A stretch of 64,000 nucleotides of DNA, taken from positions 70,352,692 to 70,416,691 of the forward strand of contig OY987299.1 in NCBI GenBank assembly GCA_963920635.1. The letters run 5' to 3'. This document shows positions 10,524 to 23,390 of the stretch, piece after piece. Source of the DNA: Pseudeuparius sepicola (Eukaryota; Arthropoda; Insecta; Coleoptera; Anthribidae). A program made the position numbers and the translations under genes. How positions within the stretch are numbered: position 1 is the first letter of the stretch; each line of letters starts with the position of its first letter. The notes under the pieces were generated by a model. The model saw only the letters and a list, made by a program, of their open reading frames with translations, was not told the origin of the DNA and did not search any database.

Positions 10524-13509
10524 ATGAGTAATAGTGAAATAGTTATATTAAACGAAATAGAGAAAGATGAGGCTGATATTGAATTGATTAAAGATAAGTG
10601 TTATGATGCCAATGAGTTTAAAACACATACACAAGTTTTTCTCTCGAAGAGAAAACTGCTAAACATTGTTCATTTAAACATTAGAAGCATAAGAAAAAAT
10701 TTTGACAACCTTTTAGTATTTATAGAATCTTTTAGGCTAGATAAACTAGATATTATTATATTAAGTGAGACACGACATATTCGTGAAATAAAAAATTTTA
10801 GTATTCCAGGTTTTGTGGCTAGTTATAATAATAGTTCAGTTAGTATATGTGATGGATTGGTTATATATGTGAGAAATAGCATTCAGTATGAAATAGAGCA
10901 CACAATTCCCCATGCATCTGGAGTAACGATCACTAAACTCATTTTTGCAGTAGACAATATGCAATTCTCATTGATAGCGTGTTATAGGTCCCCGAGCATA
11001 TCAGATAACTTATTTATAAGTGATCTTGACACCTATCTAAATAAAATACCCAAAACAGAGGGTATTAGTATGATAATTGGAGATATGAACCTTGACATCC
11101 TAAATAAAACAAATATTACTAGTGTTAGATACCTATGTTAGTATGCTTCTCTACTACGGTTTTAAATCACTCATTGACTCCTACACTAGAGTAACATCTG
11201 ATAGTGAGACATGTATTGATCATATGTTTATACGAAAAACTGGCTCACTGCAAGATGTTGCATGTGATTCCTGCGTTTTAGAAGCTTACCTAACGGACCA
11301 TTTCCCTATTTATCTAGGTATTTATTCCAACCAAAATTTTAGCACAAATAGCAACACTGAACAAAACATAATTAAATACACAACTTTTGATAAAGTAAAA
11401 TTTATAGAAAAAATAAAAAATCAATCCTGGCAGGACGTATATCAACTAAGTAATGCAAATTTAGCGTACCAAAAATTTATAAATATAATAATTACTTCTA
11501 AAAATATATGTAGTACAATCAATAATAAGTGCATAAAAAGGTATACAAAAATTAAGCCTTGGATCTCCAATGGCTTGATTACCTCAATAAAAACCAGGGA
11601 CCAAATGAAAAGAAAATTATTAAAAAACAAAAATAATGAAATACTAAAGATTGAATACAAGGCATATAGAAATTATTTACAAAAATTAATTACCACAGCT
11701 AAAAACAACTATTACACAAACAAATTAAAAGATAAACAACACGATATTAAAAAAATGTATAAAATTCTAGCAGACGCATGCAACAAATCCAAAAATAAGT
11801 CTAACCATGATATACAAATTAAAGATGTAGAGAACAAAAGTTTCATAGATGACAAAGAAATGGCTAACTTCTGCAATGAATACTTTTCGCAAATAGGCAT
11901 TGATATGGTGAGCAAAATCCCAGTTGGAGCAACAACTTTGAACTTAAAATATCCCACATTGTTAAACTCTATGGCTTTAAACCCGGTAACCGAAAATGAA
12001 TTAATACTACACATTGGCTCTTTAAAGGCAAATAGCGCTCCAGGGAGGGACGGAGTGACTTCTGAAATAGTAAAATTATGTCATCAGTACATCACTAAGC
12101 CACTTACATATATTTTTAACCTCATACTTTTAACAAATGAAATACCTGAAGACTTTAAAATATCTATCATTACTCCAATTTATAAGAAGGGTTCTAAGAG
12201 TGACATTTCTAATTATAGGCCCATTAGCGTAATAAATACTTTCAGCAAGCTTTTTGAAAAGTGTTTAAAAGAAAGATTGTATGATTACCTAATCAAAAAT
12301 AAGATACTCAGTCAAAAACAATTTGGCTTTCAGAAAAACACAAGTACAAATGATGCCTTATACAATCTTATCGATAATATCAAATATGGGTTGGATCGTG
12401 GAAATAAGTGCATTGGGGTCTTTATGGATCTGGCAAAGGCCTTTGACACTGTCCCCCATTCTGAGTTACTAAAGGTTCTTGAGAGATACGGAATTCGGGG
12501 GGCGGTGTTGGAACTGTTTGGAAATTATCTGGAAGGCAGAAAACAATATGTAAAAATAAGAACATCCACTAGTGAACCCAGCATGGTACAGATTGGGATA
12601 CCCCAAGGTACAGTGCTGGGGCCTCTTCTTTTTATCTTATATATAAACTCTTTGCTAACCCTTGACATCAATGGCTTGGTCCTCTCGTATGCAGCTGACA
12701 TGGTCCTTCTTTTCGAGGATACAACGTGGAATTCAGTTAAAACAAAGGTATTGAATGGCATGTCTGTTGTAAAGGTATGGCTTGACAAACACAAACTATC
12801 TTTAAATATTGCAAAAACTGTATATGTAGCTTTTTCTCTCACAGATGCTAATAGACCAAATTACAATGAAATAACCATTATTGAAACAAATTTTATCATA
12901 AAGGAGGTTGAAAGCACAAAACATCTTGGGATAATTGTGGACAAAAATTTGAAATGGTTCCCACACATTCTAAATTTAGCGAATAAAATCAAAAGCTTAA
13001 TACATAAATTGTATTTGGTTAGAAATATTTTAGATAGAAAATCTTTAATAATGATATATCAATCCCTTGTTGAATCTTTACTGTGCTATGGAATAGTGGC
13101 CTGGGGTGGTCTCTACAGGAACTCACTTCAGACTTTGAACACAATTCAAAATTACATCCTTAGAATTATATTTAAAAAAGAAAGGCTATACCCCACTTCA
13201 TTACTGTACAGTAGCAAAATTCTTCACGTTAGAGCTCTATATTTTCATGCTAGTTGTGTGTTCTGTTTCAAACTGAAGAAAAAAAATTATGTAAATCATC
13301 AATATGAGACTAGACAGGTGAATGAGAGACACCTTATTGTACCCTTTCGTAGATTTGATAGAAATCATAGATGTGTCACTGTGATAGGTCCAAAAATTTT
13401 TAATAAACTACCCCTGTCTATTCGAAAATCTAAGAACAGAAAAGCATTCTCATTGCAATGTAAAAAATATATCTATGACAATTTTGAAACCCTCTCTCTT
13501 CTCCTGTAA
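10524..13509 (+). pseudogene. LINE ORF2: endonuclease and reverse transcriptase, frameshift and dead active site
   Basis: Start chosen at the ATG at 10524 (MSNSEIV); the frame is open from 10449. The endonuclease spans about 10660-11330 (VHLNIRSIRKNFD, LSETRH, GDMNLDIL, IDHMF, LTDHFPIYL) with a frameshift between about 11110 and 11145. The RT follows in the 11122-13509 frame: SAPGRDGVTSEIVK, SNYRPISVINTFSKLFEKC, FGFQKNTSTNDA, MDLAKAFDTVPHSELL, GIPQGTVLGPLLF. The catalytic block reads SYAADMVLL instead of YADD, so the first aspartate is Ala (codon GCT, 12694-12696). The C-terminal domain is full (to FETLSLLL). Aside from these two lesions it is open for almost 800 codons, suggesting recent insertion. 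Confidence 0.88.
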
Positions 13510-14469
13510 CTTGAAATATGTGGTGATGGTATGTTGAGTGTTTGATTGAATTGTGAGTCTGCTCACTCATTCATTTATATAAAAACAAAGCAAACAAACA
13601 AACAAAATGATCTCTTTATATAGTATGATCTAGTTGTAGTTGTTATAGTTATAGGTACACATACAGGGGCTTTGCTCCTAGGTGTACTTTGTTTTATACA
13701 TGTTAGATAATGTTTTACAAATGCTACTACATAATGAATTTGTATGAACATGATTTTGTAATAATAAATAGCAACAATTATAATAATAAAGTTACGCAAA
13801 TATGGTTTTACCGAAAAATTATATAGAAATATTTTCACAATAACTCACCTGTCCTTTTGATCCGGTCCTGTCCAGTGCTTTTGCTCTCAAAAATAACCCA
13901 AAAATACGTAGTCGGTCACAACCACTCCACGCATCCCTTAGCCGTCCTTTTCGACGTCCTTGAAAATCCAAAACTCTCAAAAGCCGGTGATTTACATGAA
14001 AATACAAAAATAAGACATAAATTGTTTGCACTAAAACAAGATACAGCAAATAAGCACACAAGATTACGAAAAGATAGTATCAGGGCGGCAATGAAGATGG
14101 ATTAAATTCTGGAAAACCAATGCACCTGATGCTACATTTTTACCGCTCGCTCTCGAAGACCAAATCAGACAGAAGGAAGGACGACGTCGTTGACCCTCCT
14201 TTTTGACAACTTTTCACAAAATACTAAAACTAGGTTCTTGATCTAATGACGTCAGCGCTCCGACAGAAAATCTAACTTGAACCATAAAACGGTTACCGGG
14301 TCACAGAACCAGACCCAGTCAGTTGTTCACCAAACAGATTACTCGAATCCAAGCGCTGACCTCTGCAGGTCCATGACCGAACCAATCTGATTTTACCAAG
14401 TGCAAGTCAGTGTACCCTATTGAACTGGTACGTACCTTGAATTATTAGAAATGGATTCACTAAGTCACA

Positions 14470-14789
14470 GACTACGTTTATCTCGTGACAACTCGATCGG
14501 ATTAAAATGGATCCGATTGAGTTAGGTCAAATCTTTTATAATTCTACGTTTACATCATCAGTATTGAATCCTACGGTTTTCAAACCTCTCTAGGCACATT
14601 AACTTATACTTATTCCACAGTGGTTGGTGCACATTCTGGCCAACTTCTGTTTGGAAATAGCGGCTTGGCTAGAAATTTTAAATATGATTGAATTTCAATC
14701 TGTAGGGTTTACGCCTTCTCTATTTGAGTCTCCTCCAGTGAATTCAAACCTCTCTCAATCGGATCGAACGTGTCGAGATAAACGTAGTC
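14470..14789. mobile_element. 320 bp MITE with GACTACGTTTATCTCG inverted ends
   Basis: The ends GACTACGTTTATCTCG (14470) and its complement (ending 14789) form a ~32 bp imperfect inverted repeat. The segment is absent from the homologous LTRs at 1-179 and 19038-21139, which confirms insertion. The target duplication is unclear (ACA or CACA flank both sides). A different superfamily from the CAGGGTG elements, unassigned. Confidence 0.75.
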
Positions 14790-14963
14790 ACACTGAAAAT
14801 CAATATCTCAAAACAAGTTGAGAGAACTGATATTCGAGTGAATTAAGGTTCGAATTTGCGAAAAAATTCCTTTACACATTCCTCCAATCCAATCAAAAAA
14901 TACGAAAACTCCAAGTTTAGTTTTTTTAAGAAAATTCAAAGAAATCTAATAATGAAAAATATA

Positions 14964-15161
14964 CAGGATGGTGTAAAATAACATAGGTCGGTTAATGAAT
15001 TAGCCACACTCCAAAGCCTACGCGAAATTTCCTCAGAGTTAAGTTACTTATTCTCGGACATTCTAAGTGCTATCTAAACCTTAAATAAGAACTGTAGAAA
15101 GAGATGTTATTCATTTTTAGACACATCATGTGCTAATCAAACCGAATTAAAATACACCCTG
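14964..15161. mobile_element. Degenerate 198 bp MITE
   Basis: TA-CAGGATGGTGTAAAATAAC at the left and the complement of CAGGGTGTATTTTAATTCGG-TA at the right, with imperfect matching further in (TCGGTT...TTAGC). Lies in the 3' internal region of the gypsy element. The repeats are diverged, so this is moderate only. Confidence 0.55.
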
Positions 15162-16689
15162 TATACCTTCATCAAGATTATCGCAAATTCGAATACATAA
15201 TTTTGAAAATTTGAATAAGAAAAGATTGCTAAATAGTGAAAAGTTATATGATAAATTGACTAAAAAAATTTTAATTAATCTCCAAAGTACACTAAGCACA
15301 TGGCTTGGTTCAGTCAGGTAAAATATTTGTTTGACTGTTAATCACTGAAACCCTTGATAAGCTAACTTGAGCTAAACTTTATAAAAAAATTGAAAAGCTA
15401 TTTCCTTTTGAAATCCACAATAAAAAAAATCCATATTGACCCATAATTCAATTTACCTGACGAGGCATGAAAATTTGACAATAAGAAAATTCTTCGAATC
15501 GTGACCCCAAAAACTTACAACTAGAAGAAAACTAAGTGAGGAGAAGAGAAAGGAAAGAAAGAAAACTCCTCGAAAAAGCGTGACATCCCTAACGAATTGT
15601 GACACAAATGTGTGCCTTCGTCCGAAGTCCACACACAAAAGTGACAACCCCAAAACTCGAGGGTACAAAAACGAAGTTCAGCCACGGGCCGACAGAACAC
15701 AAATACTGTTGGCTTGACCAAACAGTACCGCCACCTATACAGGCAAGCTCACCGGATATCCTCACGGAAAATCTTCTGTATTAGAGGAAAGAAGGGTAAA
15801 GTAAAGGTGGGATAGAAAAGGAAAAAAATCAGAGACATTATAAACGAAAAGAAAATAAACGAGACAGAATAGTGATAGTATGAAGAAGAGAAGGCAAGAA
15901 GGTAAATCCAAAAATGTGCAAGAGAGTACCAGTCTGTTACACATGCCAGTTGTGAAAAGAGTGAGTCTGGAATAGCTCCGAACTAAAAAATAAAAACTAA
16001 AAAAGAGAAGGATTCAAGGGAATATCTAATACCTACAACAATAAATTTCACTGGAAGAAAAATATCTACTCAAAGAGCAGCAAAAAAAATAATCGCAAAA
16101 AGAGAACCTCAAAAAGACCAATCCAAAACTACAGAGACATCAAAAAAATTGACCAGACCTTTTGATTGAGTGAGCAAACTTCCGAAAAATTTAAAAACCG
16201 CATATGCTAGGCATACATTCCAATCTCCTGCACAACACCTTCACCCAATGCACACACACCAAAGTGACAAGTATTGCACGACGCTGTCACCTAGGTAACA
16301 ACGTTGTATCAAACAACAAAGGAGATAAAAAACTACCAGTCATAAGCTATGTTAGCTATACTATCATACAGTCAGCCAAAATAAAAGATACAACACGATA
16401 AGCTAACCTATGATTTATTAAGCTATACCAGATAACTCAACTAAACTAAAAATATTTACCAAAAAAACATTGCGCAAACCAACTTTGACTAAGGTTACAC
16501 TTGAAGTTGTAACAAGAAAACTTCAAATGTGCTGGTACATGATGTTTTGCAACCTAGCTCATAAGACATTAGATATAGTGCTTTCGCTAGTTCTATTGCT
16601 TTTAAAATACAAATACCCACCGCGATCCCATAGTGATCTAATTTGAATTGACGTTAAGTCCAAATTAGTCACCACCAAAAAAATAGTCC
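15162..16689. other. Unassigned 3' internal region of the gypsy element
   Basis: About 1.5 kb between the end of pol and the left LTR. No long open frame and no envelope-like features are visible; several short frames look random. A local hairpin-like stretch occurs near 16490-16530 (GTTACACTTGAAGTTGTAAC). It could be 3' UTR, a degraded third ORF or foreign sequence. Confidence 0.4.
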
Positions 16690-18838
16690 TTAGTCTTGGT
16701 CTGATTCATTAGCTGACTCATACAGGGAGGAGTCATCAGAATTTTCGTCAGTTGGATAATCAGCACTAAAATCAGGTTTCAAATCTTTAATATGGAAATT
16801 CCCAAGGTCTTTACCAGAATGATCTTTTAAATTATAAACTAATGGAGATAATACCTTATTTACCACACATGGAATATACTTAGAAGCCAATTTGGCAGAG
16901 TAATCATTAGCTGCGTTGGACAAAGTAAAGTTCTTTTTCCAAACATAGTCTCCAACATGAAATTGAGCCGAACGTTTCCGCAAATTATAGTACCTGGCAT
17001 TCCTATCATAGACACGTTTTAGTTTGGTTTTTACTTCTTCAAATAACTTTGGCATTTGTTGTAAATCGTTAACTAATTGATTTTTGGATTCTATAACAGG
17101 AATGTTAGTAGAATTTTCTGAAATTTTGCCGTAGTAATCACCGGTAAGAGGAATATTTCTGCCAAATACTAAAAATGCAGATGTCTAATCAGCAATTTTG
17201 TGTTTTGATAAGCGTATAGCTTGGGCAATCTGATGGATATTTGCATCCCATGTTTTATGGTTTTTATGAATGTAAGCTTTTAAGGCAGTAACAATAACTC
17301 TATTTACCCGTTTGGTATGGTTTATTTGTGCGTGATATCGGGCATTGAAAAAAATTTTCTGTACTCAATATTTCTCCATTAAAGCTTTAAATTCCTTACT
17401 AATATATTGGCTACCATTATCACAGCAAAAGACCTGTGGAACTCCATATTTCAAAAATACTTGGTTTTCGATAAATTTAATAATCGAATTAACCGTAGCT
17501 TTAAACAGTGGTTGTATTAAAACATATTTCGTAAACCAATCTACAAACTCGAGAAGGTACTGATTACCCAACTTAGATCTAGGATAGGGTCCCAATAAAT
17601 CTGCAGATAACATTTGAAGAGGAAAATTTATGTTGCGATATGCACCTGGTTGTGCCACATTAGGACTTTTAGTAGCTCCACACACAGAACATCTTTTCAC
17701 ATACTTCAAAACATCCTTGCGGACATTAGGCCAATAATACAGCTCCAAAATATGTGCCAAAGTTTTAGACACGCCAAAATGTCCTGCGGTAGGGTCATCA
17801 TGATACATAGAAAGAATTTCCTTTCGATTCAGAGTAGGTAAGACTAACTTCTGAAATATTACTTACTGAAGGTACTTTACTAAAAATATGTTTATAGAGC
17901 AAATTATATTTTACCATAAACGTAGGATAGCCGTCAGGATTAGTTTTAACCTTTTCGAGAAGTGACAGATACCAATTGCAAAACTTAAATTTTGAGACTT
18001 CCAAAACAGCGATTTCTGAAGTTGACCTAGATAGTGCATCAGCTACTATCATAGTGGAACCCTTGCGATGTTGAATATCAAAGTCAAATTGTGAGAGTTT
18101 AACTGCCCAACGAGCAAGTCTGCCCGCTGTATTAGACAGATTTTTAAGCCAAATAAGTGACGCGTGATCAGTTTCGATGGTGAAATGAGTGCACTCTATG
18201 TAACTACAATACTTCTCGATGCCAAAGATTACCGCGAGGCATTCTCTCTCGGTAACGGAATACTGTCATTGACATTTATTTAAAGTTTTACTTGCAAAAG
18301 CGATTGGACGTTCAGCTCCGTCTATTTTCTGATACAAAACAGCTCCTAAACCGGTATTACTCACGTCTGTTTGTATTATAAAAAACAAATCGAAACACGG
18401 TGCAGCTAAAATTGGGCTCGTTGTGAGGCGTCTCTTAATTTCTGTAAAAGCTTCTTCTGCAGCTGAAGTCCACTTGATCGGTTGTCCTTTTTTACGACTA
18501 TGTAAAAGGTCAGTAATAGGAGAAGATAAACTACTAAAATATTTGATAAAACGTTGATAATAACTAATTAAGCCGATTACTCTCTTAATATCGGTTGTTG
18601 TTTTGGGAGTAGGATAATTTACTATAGATTCTACTTTTTCAGGATTTATTCTTAAACCATCCTTGTCAACTACAAAACTTAAATATTTTAGGGAAGGTTA
18701 CAAAATTCACACTTTTCTACATTAATCGTTAATCTAGCTTGTTTTTTAAAATTAGGAGTTGCAACGATGATATCGTCAAGGTACAAAAATTTGAAAGGCT
18801 CCAAGCTTGGATCTATTATCCTATCCATTAATCTCAAG
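16690..18838 (-). pseudogene. Gypsy pol remnant: RT end, RNase H, integrase
   Basis: Minus-strand frames give, in order: the RT catalytic block FKFLYLDDIIVATP (18769-18800); connection and RNase H with TDVSNTGLGAVL, SVTERECLAVIFG, TIETDHASLIWLKN and VADALSRS (about 18390-18020); integrase zinc finger HDDPTAGHFGVSK..CSVCGATK (17808-17665); and a catalytic core with SADLLGPYP and FCCDNGSQY. A C-terminal tail with KRSAQFHVGDYVWKKNF follows (17055-16690). The catalytic Glu expected before RVNR is Lys (codon at 17311-17313). In-frame stops occur after EKY (17362-17364) and near 17188; further frameshifts lie at 17810-17840 and 18270-18700. RT upstream of YLDD is missing. Confidence 0.88.
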
Positions 18839-19037
18839 GAGAGAAAATTTTGCAAATTTAAGCAGTTCCAAATTTAAGTTCAAACTCAGGAATAAAAATT
18901 TAATTGAGCGAAGTGTCTCGCAATTAGTCTTCTACAAACTTAGATTCCAAAAAACGGTGCTTAATCCCAAGTATCAAAATCGAGCAAAGAAAACAACAAA
19001 ATTTAAACTCGAGCCTCGCATTGGAAAGCGCCAATTG
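18839..19037 (-). other. Gypsy 5' leader with possible primer-binding site
   Basis: Read on the minus strand, the LTR end is followed by TGGCGCTTTCCAATGCGA (about 19033-19016). This begins TGGCGC like many tRNA-derived primer-binding sites, but I cannot name the tRNA. About 200 nt later the sequence jumps into the RT palm near 18839, so gag, protease and the RT N-terminus have been deleted. Confidence 0.5.
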
Positions 19038-21139
19038 TATAACAACAGTTTCGGCCCGGCTATCGAAACCGCTTATATGACTCGATTATTGATACCTCAG
19101 GAATAAAACACAGGTTTAAAATTATTTACAATGGTTGTTTATTTAGTTCACATATAATAATGAAAGATTTACAATAAATGTCTGTCAACCGTGAAGTTAT
19201 AAATTTAAAATTAAATTGATGTAAATGGCTGCGAGCTGCGAGACAATTTAGAAAGTCCAAAACAACTTAGCACTGCATGAGAAGTGTGAAAGTCAAAAGG
19301 AAGTGCAAATGTCTAATCTTCTGCATGTGAGATCTTAATAATGGAACGCTTTAACTTAACACCTTACATGTAAGTCTGATTCGTCCAGGAGTAGTCCACA
19401 GCACTCCACTGGGTATCGATGAAGTTGTCGAACCAGGCTCCGATCACCTCATCACCAACCTGCGACCAAGTACTGACAGTCCAACAGCCACTATACAGGC
19501 CTGCGATGGAAGTAGCTCAGTATCTCAGGGTTTCTTTGCCAAGTATAGCTGTGGATGCATACGCTGGTGGTCAGCAGATGGCAAGGCTCGGACGGCTAGG
19601 TAACTCGGTGTACGTTCCAGGTACAGTTGTGAATGAAAGAATAATTCGGGCAAATTAGACTGTGCTCCGACCTTAAATAAGTGCTGCTAATGTCTCGCAG
19701 ACTGTTTGTTTACAAAAAAACTAATACTTAATTAATGACGTTACTAAAAATCTGACAATAATAACTAGTTAAATTAAAAAATCCTTTAAAACCCTGTACT
19801 GTATAATCGTGAATACACTTCCTCCCTTTTATTAATCACAACTTCGAATTGACTAGATTTGAGCCCAAGATAAATTAACGTTAAGTGAAAAGTTTGAGAT
19901 AATTAATTAGGTCATGGCTCCTTCAAAAAACTACTTAAATTTGCATGAAACTGTAACGAAAATTGCAAAAATTAGTTATGAAAATAAGCTGATCTCGGTG
20001 AACTTAATAAAAAAATGTACGATATTAATCTTGACTAAAATGATTTCAGAACGATAAAGATAGTACACAACAGAGGCCCTCCGTCAGGTGTATACTTATT
20101 ATGTGCATCGACTCGTGAATTATACTGCCAAAAATACTGAAACGCAAACTGAAACTAACTTGAACTGCACAGGTCAGGACGAAGATAGCCACGTCTATTT
20201 CCTGGGATAAAAGTGCTAGAAAAGTGTAGAGATCAACTCTACCCAAGAAATAGTCGGGTAATGGAGCGAGCTACAGGTGAGTTTTTCAATTTTGGAATTA
20301 ACCAAAAAAATATAAAGAAAACCTTCTCAAAAAACTCACCTGCAAGGTGTGCTCCGCTCCTGTCCTGTGCCTCGTTCCAAGAAATGGAAATGCAAAATTC
20401 CCTCGAACATGCGTCCGCGTCGCCTTGACCTACAAAATGGTCGGTGGCTCGTCGACCTCAAAAACTCCAAAGTACTGAATGGCCGGCGACTCACATGAAA
20501 TCAGAAAATATACTGCTAAACGGGTTTAGCAAATTAATCTACACAACAAATGCACACAATATAGTCCAAAGATAGTATCAGGCAGGCGATAAAGTTAGAT
20601 AAAAATCTGAATGGGAAAACTACCTGATGCTACAGGACAGAACCACCAAGAGGCTAATTCAAGAAGAGACCAAAATAAACAGAACGAGAGTGGTGGGAGG
20701 TGCTCTTTTATAAGGTCAATTCCAAAAAACACCCAAGTTAGGTCTGTGATCTTGGGATGTCAGAACTCAAGAACCCCGAACTGTTCGAGTGTTTAAAAGA
20801 GTAGCACTAAGTAGGAACAAAACCTGCAGAGTGCACTGCAAACAGATCACTTGAACTCAAGCACTGACCTCCACAGATCCATCACTGAACCAACCTGATT
20901 TTACCAAGTGCAAATCAGTGTACCCTATTGAACTGGTACGTACCTTGATATTAGAGATGGGTTCGTATTCACACGCCACGCTAAAAATTGATATGAAAAG
21001 AGTTGGGAGTACGGATATTCGACTGAATTAAGGTTCAAATTCGCGAGTTCAGAACAAAATACTCAAATTATGTGTTCAAAGGTGATAATAATTATTTAAA
21101 AAACGGGGTAACGGAGTTTTAACAAAAAATTCCGTTACA
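19038..21139 (-). repeat. Right (5') LTR of the gypsy element, uninterrupted
   Basis: A 2.1 kb repeat beginning TGTAACGG on the minus strand at 21139 and ending ...GTTATA at 19038. Its length and ends match the solo LTR at 33666-35780 (2115 bp) and its terminal 180 bp match 1-179. The terminal ~35 bp can fold on itself (GTAACGGAGTT...TCCGTTACA). It contains no insertion, so it acts as a reference for the split copy at 7950-14875. No convincing protein frame. Confidence 0.8.
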
Positions 21140-21500
21140 AGCTTAGACTAAGAAACCCACTGTTGAAAATACAGACTGAATACACATGAAGTTAGCACTG
21201 TTGCGTTAATCGTAATAAATTTTGAGTGAAGCAAATATTGTGTGTGATTTACGTCAGACAATTCTAACAATGTAATTTTTGTGAAAGTGAAAGTGAAACA
21301 AGCACATACTTTTTTAATAATATTCAGTATTTTGGTTTTGAAATAAAAGCTTTGCATCGAGTAGGCAATATATTATACATCAGCTTGTATATGGGGTTGC
21401 AGATAGTAGGGCAACATTCTCACGAATTGTATGTTTACATGGGGCACATCGAACGAATTGGAACGAAATAGTGCCTTTAAAATGTCGTAACGAAAACTAG
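21140..21500 (-). repeat. Fragment of a related LTR
   Basis: The blocks CATCAGCTTG, TTGCAGATAG and AGGGCAACATT near 21380-21420, and the end near CGTAACGAAAACT, match the outer 350 bp of the solo LTR (35440-35780). It adjoins the intact LTR at 21139 directly, so the gypsy element may have inserted into an older copy of its own family. 21500-21700 holds nothing recognised. Confidence 0.5.
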
Positions 21501-21942
21501 ACATATGCCAGTTTAAGATTTTAATGTGCTTCAATAAGAAAATGAGAAAAAGCTATTTTTTGTAAAAATAACCTCTTTAATTAATCCAGTTCTTATAAAG
21601 TTAGCCATAGAAATCAAATGAATGTCAATCTTTAAATTTTGACAAAAATACAAGTTTTTCATAACAATAGGTGATCTCCAATTAAAATTGCATATTTGTA
21701 CAGGGTGACCCCCCAAAGAGTACCACCCCCCTTTATTTTCTTAATTTTAGGTTATTTTAACCAGAGAGAAGACATTTCTTTACTAATTTTATCCAAATTT
21801 TCAGAATTTGCTGTCAATTGAGCATCAAACAAAAAAGTTACGGACCTAACCTCACTTTTTTTGAAATTGAAGCCCAACACTTTTTTACATATTTGGATAG
21901 GCAATTGAAATCCCTATACGACGATATATATAAATATATATA

Positions 21943-23390
21943 CAGGGTGAGTTTTTTTCGATGACCACTATGGGGATGTCGGAAACTAGCAGAGCTAGAA
22001 CAAAGGTTAAATGGGGAAAGAATTACGGTTTTGAATGCTCAATCTAATGCCCCTTTTGGATTTTTAAAAAGTTCATGGCTTACTAGATATTTTGGAAAGA
22101 GTGATTGTAGAGACAAAAATTGTAGATAATTTTGGGCTTAATAAGATAATCTAATCCAATATTTTATGTTGTTTGTGATTTTTGAGATATGACATAAACT
22201 TGTGTTTTTTTAAATGTAAATCATAGTTGGCTGTGGCCTTATCAAATCGGCCATTTTTTTAGCTTTCTAAAGATATAATACTCGGCATATCGGCATAAAA
22301 GTTATAGAAAATAAAAGAGCTACGGCTAATTTTCTGTTTTTTTTTTTAATTTTCACATAGTCACCCATATAATATTTTCATAATTACGTTCTATTTTATA
22401 ATAAGACATACTTCAAACTTTCAAATATTTTATTTTTAGCTGGTAACAAAATGTAACAAAATAAAACAAAAATTATCATGATGGTGCTCCACCACATAAT
22501 TATTTGCCCGTAAGAAATTACCTACATCAGCTCTATCCAAATAGTTGGATAGGGGGAAATAGACCTATTTCCTGGCCGCCCTGATCCCCCGATTTGTCTG
22601 TTTTGGATTTCTTTTTGTGGGGGAACAGTAAAAAATAAAGTATGAGACAATTGTTGAATTAAGAGCAGCTGTTTTGGAAGCAATTGCCAGTATTGACAGG
22701 CGCTCTCTAAAAAAGGCGACAAATTCAGTTTTAAAAAGATGCAATATTTGCATAAATAATAATGGTGGATCGTTTGAACAGCTTTTAAAATAATAATAAT
22801 TTGAATTTGAGTTTTTTAATTTTTATTTTATTGTTACATTTTGTTACCAGCTAAAAACAAAATATTAGAAAGTTTGAAGTATGTCTAATTATAAAATAGA
22901 ACGTAATTATGAAAATATTCCATGGCTGACTATGTGAAAATTAAAAAAAAAACAGAAAATTAGCCATACCTCTTTTATTTTTTATAATAACTATGCCGAG
23001 TATTATATCTTTGGAAAGCTCAAAAAATGGTCGATTTGATAAGGCCACAGCCAACTATGATTTACATTTAAAAAAACACAAGTTTATGTCATCTGAAAAA
23101 TCACAAACAACATAAAAAATTGGATCAGATTATCTTATTAAGCCCAAAATTATCTACAATTTTCGTCTCTACAGTTTTTCTGTATAATCAGAAATAACGA
23201 AGCTACAGAGATCTTATGAAATAGCAAAAAATCACTCTTTTCAAAATATCTAGTGAGCCACGAACTTTTTTAAAAATCCAAAAGGGACATTAGATTGAGC
23301 ATTCAAAACAGCAATTCTTTCCCCATTTAACCTTTGTTCTAGCTCGGCTAGTTTCCGACATCCCCATAGTGGTCATCGAAAAAACTCACC

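Larger units (their letters stand above)
9228..13799 (+). mobile_element. Nearly full-length CR1/Jockey-type LINE
   Basis: The element inserted in the gypsy LTR; the matching uninterrupted LTR site is near 20275-20300. A 5 bp ATATG at 9223-9227 and 13800-13804 is the likely target duplication. It has ORF1 (9236-10445) with a PHD-like finger and zinc knuckles, and ORF2 (10524-13509) with endonuclease and RT. A 3' UTR follows with an AATAAA-like signal and short TAATAA repeats near its end. The 5' leader before ORF1 is only about 8 nt, so it is either slightly 5'-truncated or has a minimal leader. Each ORF has one frameshift and the RT active site is altered. Confidence 0.88.
7950..14875 (-). 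repeat. Left (3') LTR of the gypsy element, split by three insertions
   Basis: Segments 7950-8280, 8403-9227, 13800-14469 and 14790-14875 align in order with the continuous LTR at 19038-21139, for example the block CTATCGAAAC...TATATGACTCGA near 7967 and the block ending ACTGGTACGTACC near 14430. The gaps correspond exactly to a 122 bp MITE, a 4.6 kb LINE and a 320 bp MITE. About 80 bp are also lost near the outer end (14860). The pieces add up to roughly 1.9-2.0 kb, matching the 2.1 kb LTR length. In the minus orientation the purine-rich TTGGATTGGAGGAATG precedes the LTR start TGTAAAGG at 14875. Confidence 0.75.
7950..21139 (-). mobile_element. Ty3/gypsy LTR retrotransposon, internally deleted, with nested insertions
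   Basis: Read on the minus strand: a 5' LTR (21139-19038), a possible tRNA primer-binding site just after it, a ~200 nt leader, then pol starting abruptly at the RT YLDD block, and RNase H, integrase and a C-terminal tail to 16690. An unassigned 1.8 kb follows, then a 3' LTR (14875-7950) preceded by a purine-rich tract. Gag, protease and most of RT are deleted. The two LTRs differ noticeably, so the insertion is old; alternatively the left LTR comes from another copy. Three elements are nested in the left LTR and one in the 3' internal region. Confidence 0.75.

Noticed and set aside
16480..16530. Start of a further LTR at GGTTACACTTGAAGTTGTAAC
   Set aside because: The following sequence does not match any of the LTR copies; it is only a short inverted repeat.
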